Shown here: in pieces, positions 24,081-38,249 of the stretch
Layout: every line of letters begins with the position of its first letter
How positions within the stretch are numbered: position 1 is the stretch's first letter
Source: Musa acuminata AAA Group
Taxonomy: Eukaryota > Streptophyta > Magnoliopsida > Zingiberales > Musaceae
DNA length: 64,000 nt
Reading direction: 5' to 3'
Assembly: GCF_036884655.1 (NCBI RefSeq)
Contig: NC_088330.1
Location: 32,965,001-33,029,000, forward strand
Notes under the pieces: model-generated
The model's database searches: none
Seen by the model: only the letters and a program-made list of their open reading frames with translations
Told to the model about the DNA's origin: nothing
Position numbers and translations under genes: made by a program

Positions 24081-24650
24081 TTATATCAGATAAGATTTTT
24101 CTAATTGTATGAGGAAATCTCGCTGATCAGTTAAGAAAAATTCTCTCTTCTAATATGTATAAATAGACATTATATTCAACTAATTCAAGTGTACTTTGTG
24201 TCTCTACTTCTGTTACTTATTGCTACTGTTGAACTCAATTGGGTTATAAATCTGTTCAAAGAACTCAACATCAACTTCATCATTATTTTTATAATATATT
24301 ATGATAATATTGGAGCTATCTACTTATGTGTCAATCTAGTATTCCATTCACGCATGAAACATATTATCATCCACTTCACAAGATCAAGTTATTAAAATAT
24401 CAACTGTGTGTTTCTCACATAAATACAGCTGATCAACTAGCAGACTCACTCATAAAGCCTCTCACTCATAAACTATTTTTGTTGCATCAATCCAATATCG
24501 ACATCCTTATAGGAGCTCAGTCTTACGAGGGATGATAGCAGAAAAGATTTCCGCACGAGAAAATCTCGTTGATCAATTAAGAAAATTTCTCTCTTCTAAC
24601 ATATATATAAATAAGATATTATATTCAACTAATTTAAAAATGCTTTGTCA
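24080..24650 (+). mobile_element. Collapsed Ty1/copia remnant: LTR piece, RNase H end, LTR piece
   Basis: Two related roughly 100-bp segments, about 24085-24205 and about 24545-24650, share AAATCTCG(C/T)TGATCA, AAGAAAA, TCTCTCTTCTAA and a TATA-like run before ATATTCAACTAATT. They look like LTR pieces. Between them, in two plus-strand frames (24189-24395 and 24326-24535), lies the C-terminal end of a copia RNase H: FKELNIN, YYDNIGAIYL, VFHSRMKHI, then HINTADQLADSLIKPL. A frameshift separates the parts. Everything upstream of RNase H has been deleted. Confidence 0.75.
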
Positions 24651-24659
24651 TTATATGAT

Positions 24660-27600
24660 GTAAAGTAATTCACTTGTAACCAAATCATATATTTACTTAT
24701 AGGCATTTCCTTCGGCCTTTCTTCTCTCGTTATCCCCACAACAGTGAACCAAGGGTAATTTGATCTCGATGATCGTAGCACCAACTTCAAGCTCTTTCCT
24801 GTGTAAGCATATGCGTGTTATTTTCTTCTCTCTCTCTCTCTCTCTCTGAAGATTACACATTGATTATCCCACACCAAGTGTGGGGAACAGTGCAATCTAT
24901 GCCATCAAATTGGTATTGCAATCTATCCAGTAACTGGTGCTACCAGAATGAGTCATTTCAACTTGTCACTGGATGCATGGATAAACCTCGGAATCTTAGA
25001 TAGGTCCCTTTATCTCCTCCGTATAGAAAGACTGTATACCACTGAAAGTTGATAGGAGCAGTGCTGTTCACTGGTTCTTCAGTCTCCCACCGTTGAGCTC
25101 TCACACTCCAATAATGGCTTCACTCATGCAAGTTTCTATTTTGCCACAGTGCTTCGTTGATAGAGAGATGATGCCTTGGATGCAGACTAGAACCGTTAAA
25201 GCAGATGTGACTGAAACTAAGGATGTGAATGGCAATGGCAGGTACGTGGCCATGCCGATGTCTATCTTCACATGCACTGTCCTCCGACCAGGGCATGCAT
25301 GTTTATGTTTGTCCAAAGAAATCCACTGTTTGTGGATTGTGCTCCCCCTTGATGTGATTGAGAACTTGGATCGAGAAGAATGAATGCAGCCACTCATTCT
25401 GCTTGACAAGAATTCCAATCATTTTATCTAATAGTCACAGGAACATCACTGGGGCTGATCTCTGAAGAGCAATTGCAGAAGCAACTGCAGTTATGGAAGT
25501 GATTGCTTATATTTACTTCAACTAGTGCAGTAATACAAACTGGACTTGTGTTCCTCAAGTCTCATCGCTTAGGAATCCAAAGCTCAAGATGTAACAAGTT
25601 TGAAGATGAAGTGCCCACCCACAGGAGAGAAGAACAGTAACAACTGAGTGCATCATGAAGTCAGCAAATGGTTTTCTTTGTCCTTTCCGATAGTCAATAA
25701 TGAAGCAACCTTTTCTCAGCTCAAAAAAAGTATTTCCCTTTAAACCAATTATCAATGTCAGATTGTGATCCAATCAACTAAACTTATGTTATATATAATG
25801 GTATTATGTTATCCTTGGTTTATTCCTAATTCTTCTCATGCTAAATTTTCTTCTAATTGTTACCATAATTTAATCTTATACATTGCACACAGTGTTCACA
25901 TGGATCTATTTGAATTAATATGACCAAACACTTGCAGTTCCTGAGAAGGCACACAAATAATGACTCATGACCTACTAAAAAGAATGCATTCAACCTTAGC
26001 TCAGACAGACAGACTAAATTATACTGAAAGGTTGGCTTATCAATCAAGGAGGAGAGGAGTATAAAATGATTGGCTTATAGATCGGTCCATGTCTTTGCAC
26101 AAGGGAGGGCCTGGCCAAACTGGCAAACTAGGAAGACTCCAAAAGAGACCATGAAATAAAGAAAGAAGAAATCTAGACAACTAAGTCTGATACAAAGACA
26201 CCAGCCAACCACAAGAGGAAAGCAATCCAGCATGAGATGACACCCGTGTCTAATGAAATGTTTGCACTAGATTTTTTCCCAAAGCAGGTGGGTCATGGCT
26301 GCTTCCTCTTCTCTCCCTTGGCCATGTAATCTTTCCTGAGAACTGTTCCACATGAATGTTATGCTTTTTCTCTGTGTATGTATGTGCAGTGGAATTCTCC
26401 ATGACAGGAGAAGACAAACAATTAAAGAAGCCTTCATGAGATTCTGCAAGTCATGCTGGGCTCATCTTGTCTGTGATTCCCTAAGATCAATTTTGTAAGA
26501 TTGAACCCAGTATCTTTGTTACACCGTACTCTTTGATCCCTAAAAGTCATTCTCCTTTTAGTCCATGTTGTGTGCTATAAACTAAAGAAACTTAATGAGA
26601 TCGATATATATACACACAGCATAACTCGAGCTAAATAAGATAGATCAGTAGGAGAATAAACACTTGGGATATTCTTATCTACTTGCTATATGACTGACAT
26701 GACTGGCCAAACCTATGAGATCTTTAAAGAGGTTACCTTCCTCCTTTAACCCATACATGTAATCTACTTTGCAGCCAAATGATCTCATAAAGGCATAGGA
26801 TTTGTACCTTTGGTGAGGCTTTTGGTAGTCCTACGAAATCTATATCTCAAAACAAGGATGTGATCGTTGACTAATTTGACACTGTGGGCATGTTCCTTGT
26901 GATAAAGTGAGAAGTCACAAAGGGGCACAAAAGTGTCCTGGAAATGACTGATGAAATCTGCTTGATACAAACTCGTATCTCTCAAAGTCTACTGAGTCAA
27001 TCTTGGAGCATGATCAGCACATGAGAAAAGTACCCTTTAACCTAAAAGTTGCTAGAATCAGTATCTATGCGATGGATTTGCTATACAACAATTTGACCCA
27101 TTAGAGACTGTAACGGTGACTATATATTGAAGCTTGAAGGAAGAAGAAGAGGAAGAGGACCACCGTTGGGACTCCTGCAAGTGCAAGTGGAGTGCGTTTT
27201 TGACGTGAGACTTTGAACGTCCGAAACTTCTTGGGTCCAACAAAAAGAAAAGTCTCCATCCTCCTCTCTCGAGTAGAACCAAAAGCAAAAAGGTCATGCC
27301 TGCTCTTTCTATTTCAGTGATGATTGTATGTGACAAAGAGGATTCCTTCTGGTCTCTCGATGCAGGCTTTGTGTGTGGTGGGGGGGAAAGAACTGATCTA
27401 CGGTGATCTACACAAGTTAACCATGTTCGATTGCCATTAAGATAGATTTTGGGTCAGGCATCGGTGGGACAAGATTGACTGTGGATCCACTGAAGCTGGG
27501 TAAAGTGATGGGCAATAATTGTGTATTTGTCATCATTTAGAACAAGAAAAGCTCATGAGATTTGCAGTGTTCTGGCTCGCTAGTGTCGTCCATGCATGCA

Positions 27601-29100
27601 TGGCTTTATCCCAGAACAATGTGTCGAGGACCCCAGGAAGGAAGTGCTCTAAGATCCTAAATCTTGTACTGACAATGACTGAATCAATGAAAATTCTTGT
27701 AGGCATAGCTTAGCCACCATAACCTCTGCTCCTTTAATAATCATTCCTCCACAGCACAAACCAGCTTTTTTCCCAGAGTTGGCTAAAAGATTGAATGCAC
27801 AGTGACATCACCCCCTTCTCCTTCCGGTTCTGGACAAGCTTGAGCACAGAAATGGTGGTAACTGCAGTGCGGTGCAAGCAGGGGTTGGATGACCCCGCTG
27901 CAAGCAAAAATGTGGCTGCCAGTTTGCCAGTGACACACCGAGGCTCATGTAAACCAACCAACCACACAATCTGTGGGCAAATCCTCTTGGTAAGGTGGTG
28001 GCCGACCATTCACTGGGGCTTGGCGCATTGCCGCAGTAGCACAGTACATTCCAAAAGATTTGGTCCTGGTGTTTCGATGCCACCCTCCCCCTCTCTCTCT
28101 CCCCCTCTCTCTAAACTACCCAAGCCATCCGAATAAATGGTATCTGGTCAAGGATTACTGAAGCATCACACAGGCCTGGTCCTCCTTAAATATCGTCAGC
28201 ATCAGATACTAGTGACGACACAATCATGGTTGAAGAAGCCAGCATTCTCAGACACGATGCAGGTGGATGGAAAAAGGGAGAGGATTCATTTATGAGGCCA
28301 TGTATGAATCCAAGCAGCAAGATTTTCTCTGGTTAGAAGAATGTCCTTATCACTACTACTTGGTTATTTGTGCAAGCCACAGGACGAACGAGTGAGAGGA
28401 GTGGAAAGGTGACGGGGGTGGAGGAGTTGGGGATGAAGAGGCTCACATGCATCACTTTTGTGTTCCCACTAGATTCTGGGCCACGAACTGGAATTATTTT
28501 GCCCTTCCATAAATGCATTGCCCATTGGAGTGAGATCTGTGCTTTTGCCCTTTTCATTGACAGAGGAATTCTGTTCCTGTCTCCTCCTCTCTCTCTCTCT
28601 CTCTCTCTCTCTTCTTGCGGGCTTGTTCCATCCCCATCTCTTCGTTGTGCTGGTCTCTGGATATGTGGATTTGTTTGGTACTTGTGAGAACATATAAAAG
28701 GAGGGCTTGGACATGTGTGTGACTCCACCAACCTTCTTAAGGACACTCAGTGAGTGGTGCTTCTTCTTTTCTACCCTGTTCTTCTTTGGTTCATTTCAAG
28801 TGTTCCCAAACACCATCCTTCTCTGTTTTCTGCTATCGCAGTCATGGTATTCTTTCTACACACCAAAAAGCTTAGCATATTCTGATCCTTCTCGAATTTG
28901 CCTTCATTTTTTTTTTTGTTGGGAGTCACAATTATTTTCTTGTGAAAAATCACCACACATTTATTTGTATTTGGAAGTAAAGGCTAACACAGGGGTAATC
29001 ACTGCTTTTTTCTCTGTGGAAATTTCTCTATCTAAAGTTGCAAGATAACTTGTTGTTTGTTGAATTCGATATGTAAAGTGGCTTCGAGTTTTCATGTCCT
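24660..29100. other. 4.4-kb intergenic tract, no gene recognised
   Basis: Many short open frames occur but none has domain-like sequence or plausible splicing partners. Landmarks are CT-dinucleotide runs at about 24826-24848, 28086-28113 and 28584-28613, and a G run near 27381. The last part is the promoter and 5' UTR of the cytokinin dehydrogenase gene. No conserved miRNA mature sequence was recognised by eye. Confidence 0.45.
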
Positions 29101-29169
29101 GTCTCCAACCCTTGAAACGCAACCAGCTACGGTGCACGAATTGTTTCGAGCTCATTTCTCCTCCCCTCA

Positions 29170-31279
<2,110 letters not shown>

Positions 31280-32059
31280 CACCATCGCATATGTTCTTCC
31301 ACCCTCACACAGCAAGTTCAGTGCACGTGACAAGATTACTGGAGAGGAAAAGAAGAAGCATGGAACCTGTTCCCCATTCCTCGATCTTCCTTTTTCCTTC
31401 TTTTTGTTCTTTGATCTGATATGCAAGGATTTTGGAAGAGGATACCTTCGCACCCATTAAAATTTTGGTTGGTTTACTTTACTGCAACTTGGTTTTTCGT
31501 GTACTTTTTATTGGGAATATATTGGATGCACTCTCTGCCCTTTCTATCGTTAATATACTGCAACTTGGTTTGTGGGTTCGCTTTGTTTAAGATTTTGGTG
31601 CGTTCTTTGGGCTTTCCATCTCTGTCGGTGTCAGTGGGTGTGGGTTTCCAAGTAGATTCGGGATCATGCAGTGGGGAGTGGACAGAGAAGAAGACAAGAA
31701 ACGAACATAACTAAGTCGTTGATAGACCGGACTCTGACTTACTACTACTGCGAAAGGAGGTCTCAATCAAACTGATGTTAAATGTTCGTAAATATTCTTA
31801 ATTTATTATTTAATTCTAATAATTTTTTTAACTCCTCCCATACAACTTTTTTTCCTTCTAAAGGAAAAAATATATTGTATAAAATAATAATAATTGAGGG
31901 GATATAAAAAATAAAATAAATGAGAGATTATATTTAGTAAACTTATATTTTATTATTTTTAAAAGCAGTTATATTAAGCAAGAGGTTGCCAATAACCATT
32001 CTTAATATTTATTTTTGAGAATTTTAAAATGATACATTTATTTTTATTTTTGTTTAAGT
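31280..32059. other. CKX 3' UTR and AT-rich spacer
   Basis: The first part would be the CKX 3' UTR. From 31790 to 32040 the DNA is very AT-rich. No gene is seen. Confidence 0.6.
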
Positions 32060-32218
32060 CACGTGCCGATCAATCGACTCACGTGCCTACTCGTAATAGG
32101 CCCATGGGCCTTCTGAAGCCCGAAACCGATTAGGAGAATAAGCGAGGGCTCGATTCGCGTTCGCTGCCGACTCCATCGATCGAATTCTTATAGCCTGCGT
32201 CGTTCTGAGAAACCCTAG
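32060..32218 (+). promoter_or_regulatory. Promoter of the hnRNP Q-like gene: two G-boxes, site II motif, telo-box
   Basis: Two CACGTG G-box palindromes lie at 32060-32065 and 32080-32085. A site II-type palindrome AGGCCCATGGGCC lies at about 32098-32110. A telo-box AAACCCTAG lies at 32210-32218. In plants the pairing of TGGGCC/site II elements with a telo-box near the transcription start is typical of genes for translation and RNA processing in dividing cells, matching the downstream product. All motifs are seen directly; their activity is inferred. Confidence 0.65.
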
Positions 32219-32460
32219 ACATCGCGTGAAGGGTGGCCGAAAGACACCGGAAAATTGAGGCGCTTCGTTTCTATTTTTCTTTAGGGTTCGTTCTCTCCTC
32301 CCCCTGTTATGCTCAAAGATTATTCTCTTTGCTTATTTTTTGTGTTCTTTTACTGCTTTCCTTGCACGGAAGATGGGATCTTGTTTCCCCTTTTTGGGTT
32401 CCGTGATGGTTATCTTCTCCTTTTGGCTGTTCACCTGTAGGATATTTGCCAGTTTGAAGT

Positions 32461-33646
32461 ATGAGGACAAGAAACGCCGGTGCCGCGAAAGCTGGGGCCA
32501 CCAAGAAGACGCCTACCCCGAAGAAAGATGCTGCTGCCGCCGCCGACGCCGCCGAGAGGACCCCGGAAGTGGCAACGAAATCTACCCCGAAATCAGGAGC
32601 CAAGACCGCGAAGGTGGCCGGAAAACAGTCCGCGAGCAGAGCCGCTGCCTCTGCCCCGGTCACCGTGACCCCTGATCCTAAGCAGGGTTCTGAAGGTGAC
32701 ATCTTGGGTTGGTTCTTTGTGTTATTTAAACGTTAACTTTCATTTATGGAAAACTCTAAGCCCTGTTGTTTGGTTGGGACAGTTGAGGAGGCGGCTACAC
32801 CTGCAGTTGAGAAGAAACCAGCTGCAGCCTATGCAAAGAAGTCTGTCGGTGGAAAGGGGAAAACACCTCTGGCTCAGAAGGCTGCTGCAGCAGATCCTCC
32901 CAAGGTGGAGGTTGTGGAAGAGCCGGCCATAAAAGTTGAAGCCAAGGAGAGTGAGGATGAGGTGGAGGAGGAGAATGAGCTGAAGCATGACGTGGAAGTC
33001 GCAGGTGTGAAGGACACTGGGGGTGACAATTCTGAAAAAATTGAAGAAGATCCTGCTGATGCGGGCCAGCAGATGGAGGAAGAGGTAGAGCCGGTGGAGT
33101 TTGAGGAGCCTGTTGAAGAGGAATTTATGGGTACGGAAGAGAACATAGGAGGTGTGGAAGGGGAGGAAGCTAGTGTCGGGATGGAAGAGGAGGAAGATCC
33201 TCGGGTTGACGAGGACGAGCAGATTCTAATATCAGACATGGCTAAGAGGAGGAAGATGAAGAAGGAGCAGGAGATATTTGTCGGGGGACTAGATCGAGAT
33301 GCTATGGAGGAGGATTTGAAAATGACCTTTGAGAAGGTTGGGGAAGTTGTTGAGGTCCGTCTCCACAAGGATTTTGTAACCAATAAGAACAAGGGATTTG
33401 CATTTGTAAAGTTTGCCAACAAGGAGCAGGCTGCTCGAGCACTCATTGAATTGAAAAATCCTATGGTAAGATATTTGGCTTTGATATCTTAGTTTTCTGC
33501 AACTTTTTAAATTGGATTGTCTATCACTTATTTGAAAATTTAATCTCACAATTGAAGTAGATAAAATGACCAGACTTCTGATGTTCACGTGTTACTATTG
33601 TTCAACTTTGACAGCGATCTGGTTTCATAATATGTTTGTTTATATG

Positions 33647-33690
<44 letters not shown>

Positions 33691-36600
33691 TCTTGAACCA
33701 CCCTTGTCTTTTGCTTATGCATTTGAGCTTTGGAACAAGATAATTTAGAACATGGCTTTCGTTCACTCGAGACTTTCATATATAGTTCATATATAAGATA
33801 CTTTCATAAGAAGTATCTTTTACATCTTCACTAGTTATTCTTTTGATTAATTTTTGTTACAGATTCGTGGAAAACGTTGTGGCATTGCACCAAGCGAGGA
33901 CAATGACACATTATTCTTGGGGAACATTTGCAACACATGGACAAAAGAAGCTGTGTGCCTTCTTCACTTACTATGATTATGATAATTTAAGCAGAGTGAT
34001 TGATGGGGCTTGGAAGTAGTAACTTTTTTTTCTCTTTTTCTTTTGCTTAATTGATCTTTGTGTGACAGATTAAGCAGAAGCTAAAGGATTATGACGTAGA
34101 GGGAGTTGAACATATTACTCTTGTTCTGGACACCCAGAATGACGGTCTAAGTCGTGGGTTTGCTTTCCTGGAATTCTCTTGCCATCAGGATGCGATGCTA
34201 GCTTATAAACGGCTCCAAAAGCCTGATGTTATATTTGGCCACCCCGAGAGGACAGCCAAAGTGGCTTTTGCAGAGCCACTGCGTGAGCCAGATCCCGAAG
34301 TCATGGCTCAGGTACTCTTGCAGATGCATCCTTCTGCGCCTGTTGTGTGCTCTTGCTCAGAGCTCACTTGCTCCTTTCCAAATGGTGATCCCTTTGATAC
34401 TGGCTGATACAGGTTAAATCAGTCTTTGTTGATGGGTTGCCACCATTTTGGGATGAGGATAGGGTCAAAGAACAATTTAAAGGCTATGGAGAGATTGAGC
34501 GTGTTGTGCTGGCACGAAACATGTCAACTGCCAAAAGGAAGGATTTTGGATTTGTTAACTTTACAACTCATGAAGCAGCTGTTACTTGTGTTGAAGGTAT
34601 AAATGACACCGAACTGGGTGATGGGAAGTCCAAGGTACCTTTTGTTCCTTGTTTGTATCTGCAGGCACTTCTTTTGTTTCTTTTTGGATTTACCTTAGGA
34701 GCCAAAGTTCTGATGCATCACTTATGCTGCAATGTTATGTATGTCTTTGACATTTTGTTACTTCCATGGATTGGCTGATTTCTGAGCCTTCTGGTTGATT
34801 TCAGCTGGAATTTGGCAGCTGACAGATGAATCTGCAGTGGAGAAAGGAAGAAGTGAAAATAAAACAGGAACATAGGAAGAAGATTAGATTATAAGGAACA
34901 CTGGAGGGGAAGGTGAAGGCGGAGTTTGACTTACCAGAACATATTAGTATATCTGATTCTGACATCGAAAACACTTATTCATTGTCATGTAGGATGGCTC
35001 TTGAGATCCAACTCCTCGCGAGAGGCTCAAGTCATAAGCCCTTATCTAGAAATGTGTACCAAGAGATTCTTCCAGAACTCACATGCCTGCATGGCTCTCT
35101 AAAAATGAAGAGGACCCACATTATATTTGTTTATGAAAGCACCAAATAGGATGAAAATTTGTTGGGAAGAAATTGTGAGGCATGAAATGTTATCATTTTA
35201 GAATGTTTTATATATTAATGTTAATGTTTTAAGGATATTTTATCACAAAGTAATTTAGGATGAGTTATAATTTGCCAAAAATGGTAAAAATATTTTTATG
35301 ATGATTACTTTAAGATGATTAAAATCCGTTTTAAACTTTTCATATTACTTTAAATAAATTCATAGTTGAATGATAAAAGAAATTATCATTAATGTGAAAA
35401 ATACTTTTAACTGTTAAGTTTGTTTATAACTTTTGGTGAAATGCAAAATATATTTCATTTTAAAATATTTGTTTTCAATTTTTTGTTTTAATATTTTTTA
35501 GTTTTTATTTTCTTTCTCTTTGTTTTAATTGTGTCAATACAAATTGATGATTTGATTGATTCCATTCAAGCAGCTTGTGGCTGATCTTTGTTCTGACTTA
35601 ATTCTTGCAAACTATACTTACTACAAAGAATTATCTTTGCATTCTTTTAATTGCAACTAACATACAACCACCGACCTATTTGTTTATCATGAACATTTAT
35701 GTTCTTAATCTTTTATTTGGAGTTTATGTATTGTGAATGTGGTTGCATGTGAAACACGAACTGAATACTCCAAACGAAGGTTCACTGTGCTGTGGTATAC
35801 CGCTCGGTATGAGTGGTATGTAACGGTCTGATAGGGGACCGGTATGGGCGGTACATTGGTATGCCCTCATGTATCATTTATCGGTACACTCAATATGGCT
35901 CAATATAGCTCGATACGTATCATACCGATAGCTGGTCGGTATACGGGTACGGACCGGTAAGGTGAACCATGCTCTAAACTCTGGTTGAAGGGACACATTT
36001 GTTAATGCACATTCATGCTCCTAAGATCACCACATACCTTTGAGTTCAATTTTTTAACCCCATGGCAAAGTGTCTTATTTTTGTGTCCAATGTGTTGTTT
36101 GTTTTACAATTTATGTATCAGGAGAGTTGTCTTTGTTTATATCCATGTCCAACTCTCAAGATTTTATGTTGTTTGGGTATGTTATTTTAAGACTAGTAAT
36201 ATGAAGATACAGAATCTAGTGCTTAAGCCTTATAGATATTTGATTATGCTGCCAAATACTTGTATCTGTGTTTGTGCCCTTGGTCTTCCTTGTATCGAGT
36301 TCATAACACTGCTATCTATCATATGATAATTACGAGACAAGCCTACTTAATGTTGCAAATGATGCTTTAAGGTTTATTCCTCTGCGTTATAGAAAGCTTC
36401 CAAGTAAGCCTGGAGTGATCCATCTAGCTCGTGACACCATAACTTCTGGTTGTCACTCTTTTCTGAAAATCTATTGATTAGTTTGGCAGGCGTAGTCATA
36501 TATTAAAAAAAATAGCACCTTTGTATGTGCTCTTATAAAATATGGGGTATCTTCATGTGCCTAGTTCTTTGTTTGTTGATGGTATTATGAAGAATAAAGG

Positions 36601-38123
36601 ATTAAGCATATATCATCCAAGTAGATCATGGTTCATATTCTTCTTTGTACCAGTATATCTGTATATATTTGCAACTTACCTCTTTTGTTTATTATAGATG
36701 AAAGTAAGAGCAAGGCTTGCAAATCCACTGCCCAAAACTCAAGCTGTAAAAGGTGGGATGAGCGGTGGTTACCGTATTGGATACACTGGTGTTGGAGTTT
36801 ACTCTAGGTTTGGTAAGTCATTGCTAAAAAAAAAAACTTTCATCTGGTGCTTTCTAAATATTGATGATTTTTTTGCTTCAACAGGTAGAGGTTTTGGAAG
36901 GGGTAGATTTCCTTCATTCAGAGCAGGGTTTCAGGGTGGAAGGGGTTTCAATTTTCGTGGACGTGGTAGAGGTGGAAGGTTTTCTTTTGCTGCTGATAGT
37001 GGCATGGAAGGCTCTTCTACTGAGTTTCAGTTCAGGAGGCCCTTTGGAGGTCGAGGTAGACTGTACATCTGTCACATGATCTCTAAAAGCTGATATGCTG
37101 TAGATTAATTAAGCCAAATTAATAATATAAATTTCATAAGGTGACTGTCATGGTGCAGGCTGCGGTCTGCATGAAATAGTTCAAGATCGACCCTTCTGTT
37201 TGGAAACATGAACTGCAATATTTATAAGAAGAAATTCTTCTTTATCAACTTATTGGAGATAACCTATATTAATGGTGATGGAGAATTACCTACTTTTGCT
37301 AGTATCTGGGATCAGTTAGTGATGTTTCTTTTATTAAAATTCTTTATTCTAGTGAATAAGTTCTAGGTACTCATAGTCTAATACAAGCTGGTTTGTAGGC
37401 GTAGGTGAAACCTTTCTCAATTAGGAGAATAAAGGCAAAATTTGCTGTTTTATTTTTTCTTTAGAATGACCAATGTTTATTTGCTCTCTGCAGGAGGTAG
37501 GGGGTTTTTTTTTCCAGGAAGACAAGGTGCTTTCAGAGGGCGAGGGCAACCCTTCTCATCTAGAAGACCACCGTTTCAACCAGAGGAGGAGTTTGGTAGA
37601 CCTTTCAGTGGTCGGTATGTAGGTGAAGAACCTTATTTCTATGGGGATGCAGGACGTGGTATCAAACGACCATTCTCTATGATGGTAAATTTTTGTATTT
37701 ATTTTTTGTTATGTCTGTCAGTGCGATTGTCTGTACAATGGTGGTTCTACATGCTTCAATTTCAGGATCATGATTCTGGATACATGGAACCTGGGAGTAG
37801 GGTTCGCCCTCGATATGATCATCCTGATCCACTGCCCGGTGCATCTCGTTATAGAGGTTCTTTCAGTGGTATATTTTGTTTCTAACAATTTGAAATTATG
37901 CTCTCTTCTAATGAAATGATCATTTGCTTTCACTTTCTAGATTCATTTGGAATGAGTGGCTTGTATTCACGTGATTATTATGGCTCGGATGTAAGTACAA
38001 GTCTCATGAGTTTAATTTAGTACAATCTGTTCAGCAGATCACCTGCTTCTCTTTATGCAGTACGGTGGTGGCACTTATTCATCGTACGGAGGTCCACACT
38101 CTGGGGGCGGCTATTACTACTAG
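32461..38123 (+). CDS. hnRNP Q-like RNA-binding protein, 3 RRMs plus RGG tail (11 exons, 717 aa)
   Basis: Members of this family (hnRNP Q/R-type; LIF2 in Arabidopsis) are nuclear RNA- and chromatin-associated regulators. Exons are 32461-32695, 32783-33465, 33863-33952, 34069-34311, 34413-34634, 36698-36812, 36885-37055, 37494-37684, 37766-37856, 37941-37990 and 38061-38123, with phases agreeing throughout. The start MRTRNAGAAKAGATKKT opens a Lys/Ala-rich then Glu-rich tail of about 230 residues. RRM1 has RNP2 IFVGGL and RNP1 KGFAFVKF; RRM2 has LFLGNI and RGFAFLEF; RRM3 has VFVDGL and KDFGFVNF. The C-terminus is an RGG/RGR-rich low-complexity region (GRGFGRGRFPSF, FRGRGRGGRF) ending in Tyr/Gly repeats and GGGYYY. 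A basic stretch AKRRKMKK before RRM1 may act as a nuclear localisation signal. Intron 5 is 2 kb and holds a dispersed repeat. Confidence 0.95.
33657..33687. repeat. (TA)n microsatellite in hnRNP Q-like intron 2
   Basis: An uninterrupted TA run of about 31 bases preceded by a short TG run. Confidence 0.9.
35786..35975. repeat. GGTAC/CCGGTA-type dispersed repeat in hnRNP Q-like intron 5
   Basis: This short GC-richer block is packed with GGTATACCG, CTCGGTATG, GGACCGGTATGGGCGGTAC and CGGTATACGGGTACGGACCGG words. Similar blocks occur at about 1160-1260, 40020-40510, 51885-52045 and 63680-63780. Class unknown; probably a non-autonomous DNA element or solo terminal piece. Confidence 0.55.
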
Positions 38124-38126
38124 ATG

Positions 38127-38224
38127 GTAATCTTGTGTATGACCTATGCGGTTCTGTAGGTTCTTAAATTTTGTACCATCTTTCTTACCATAATATCTTA
38201 TAATATCACTTTTTTTTTCTGCAG
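38127..38224 (+). other. Probable 3'-UTR intron of the hnRNP Q-like gene
   Basis: Three bases after the TAG stop, GTAATC begins a 98-bp stretch that ends in a T-rich tract and CTGCAG, a convincing donor and acceptor pair. The exon junction would lie so close to the stop that it should not trigger nonsense-mediated decay. Confidence 0.55.
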
Positions 38225-38249
38225 TAATTTGAAGATGCTGGTTTGATCA

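Noticed and set aside
27300..28750. Possible MIRNA gene before the cytokinin dehydrogenase
   Set aside because: No conserved mature miRNA sequence and no clear foldback could be seen by eye.
32313..33446. Minus-strand ORFs antisense to the hnRNP Q-like exons 1-2
   Set aside because: They are Ser/Ala-rich shadows of a Lys/Glu-rich coding strand.
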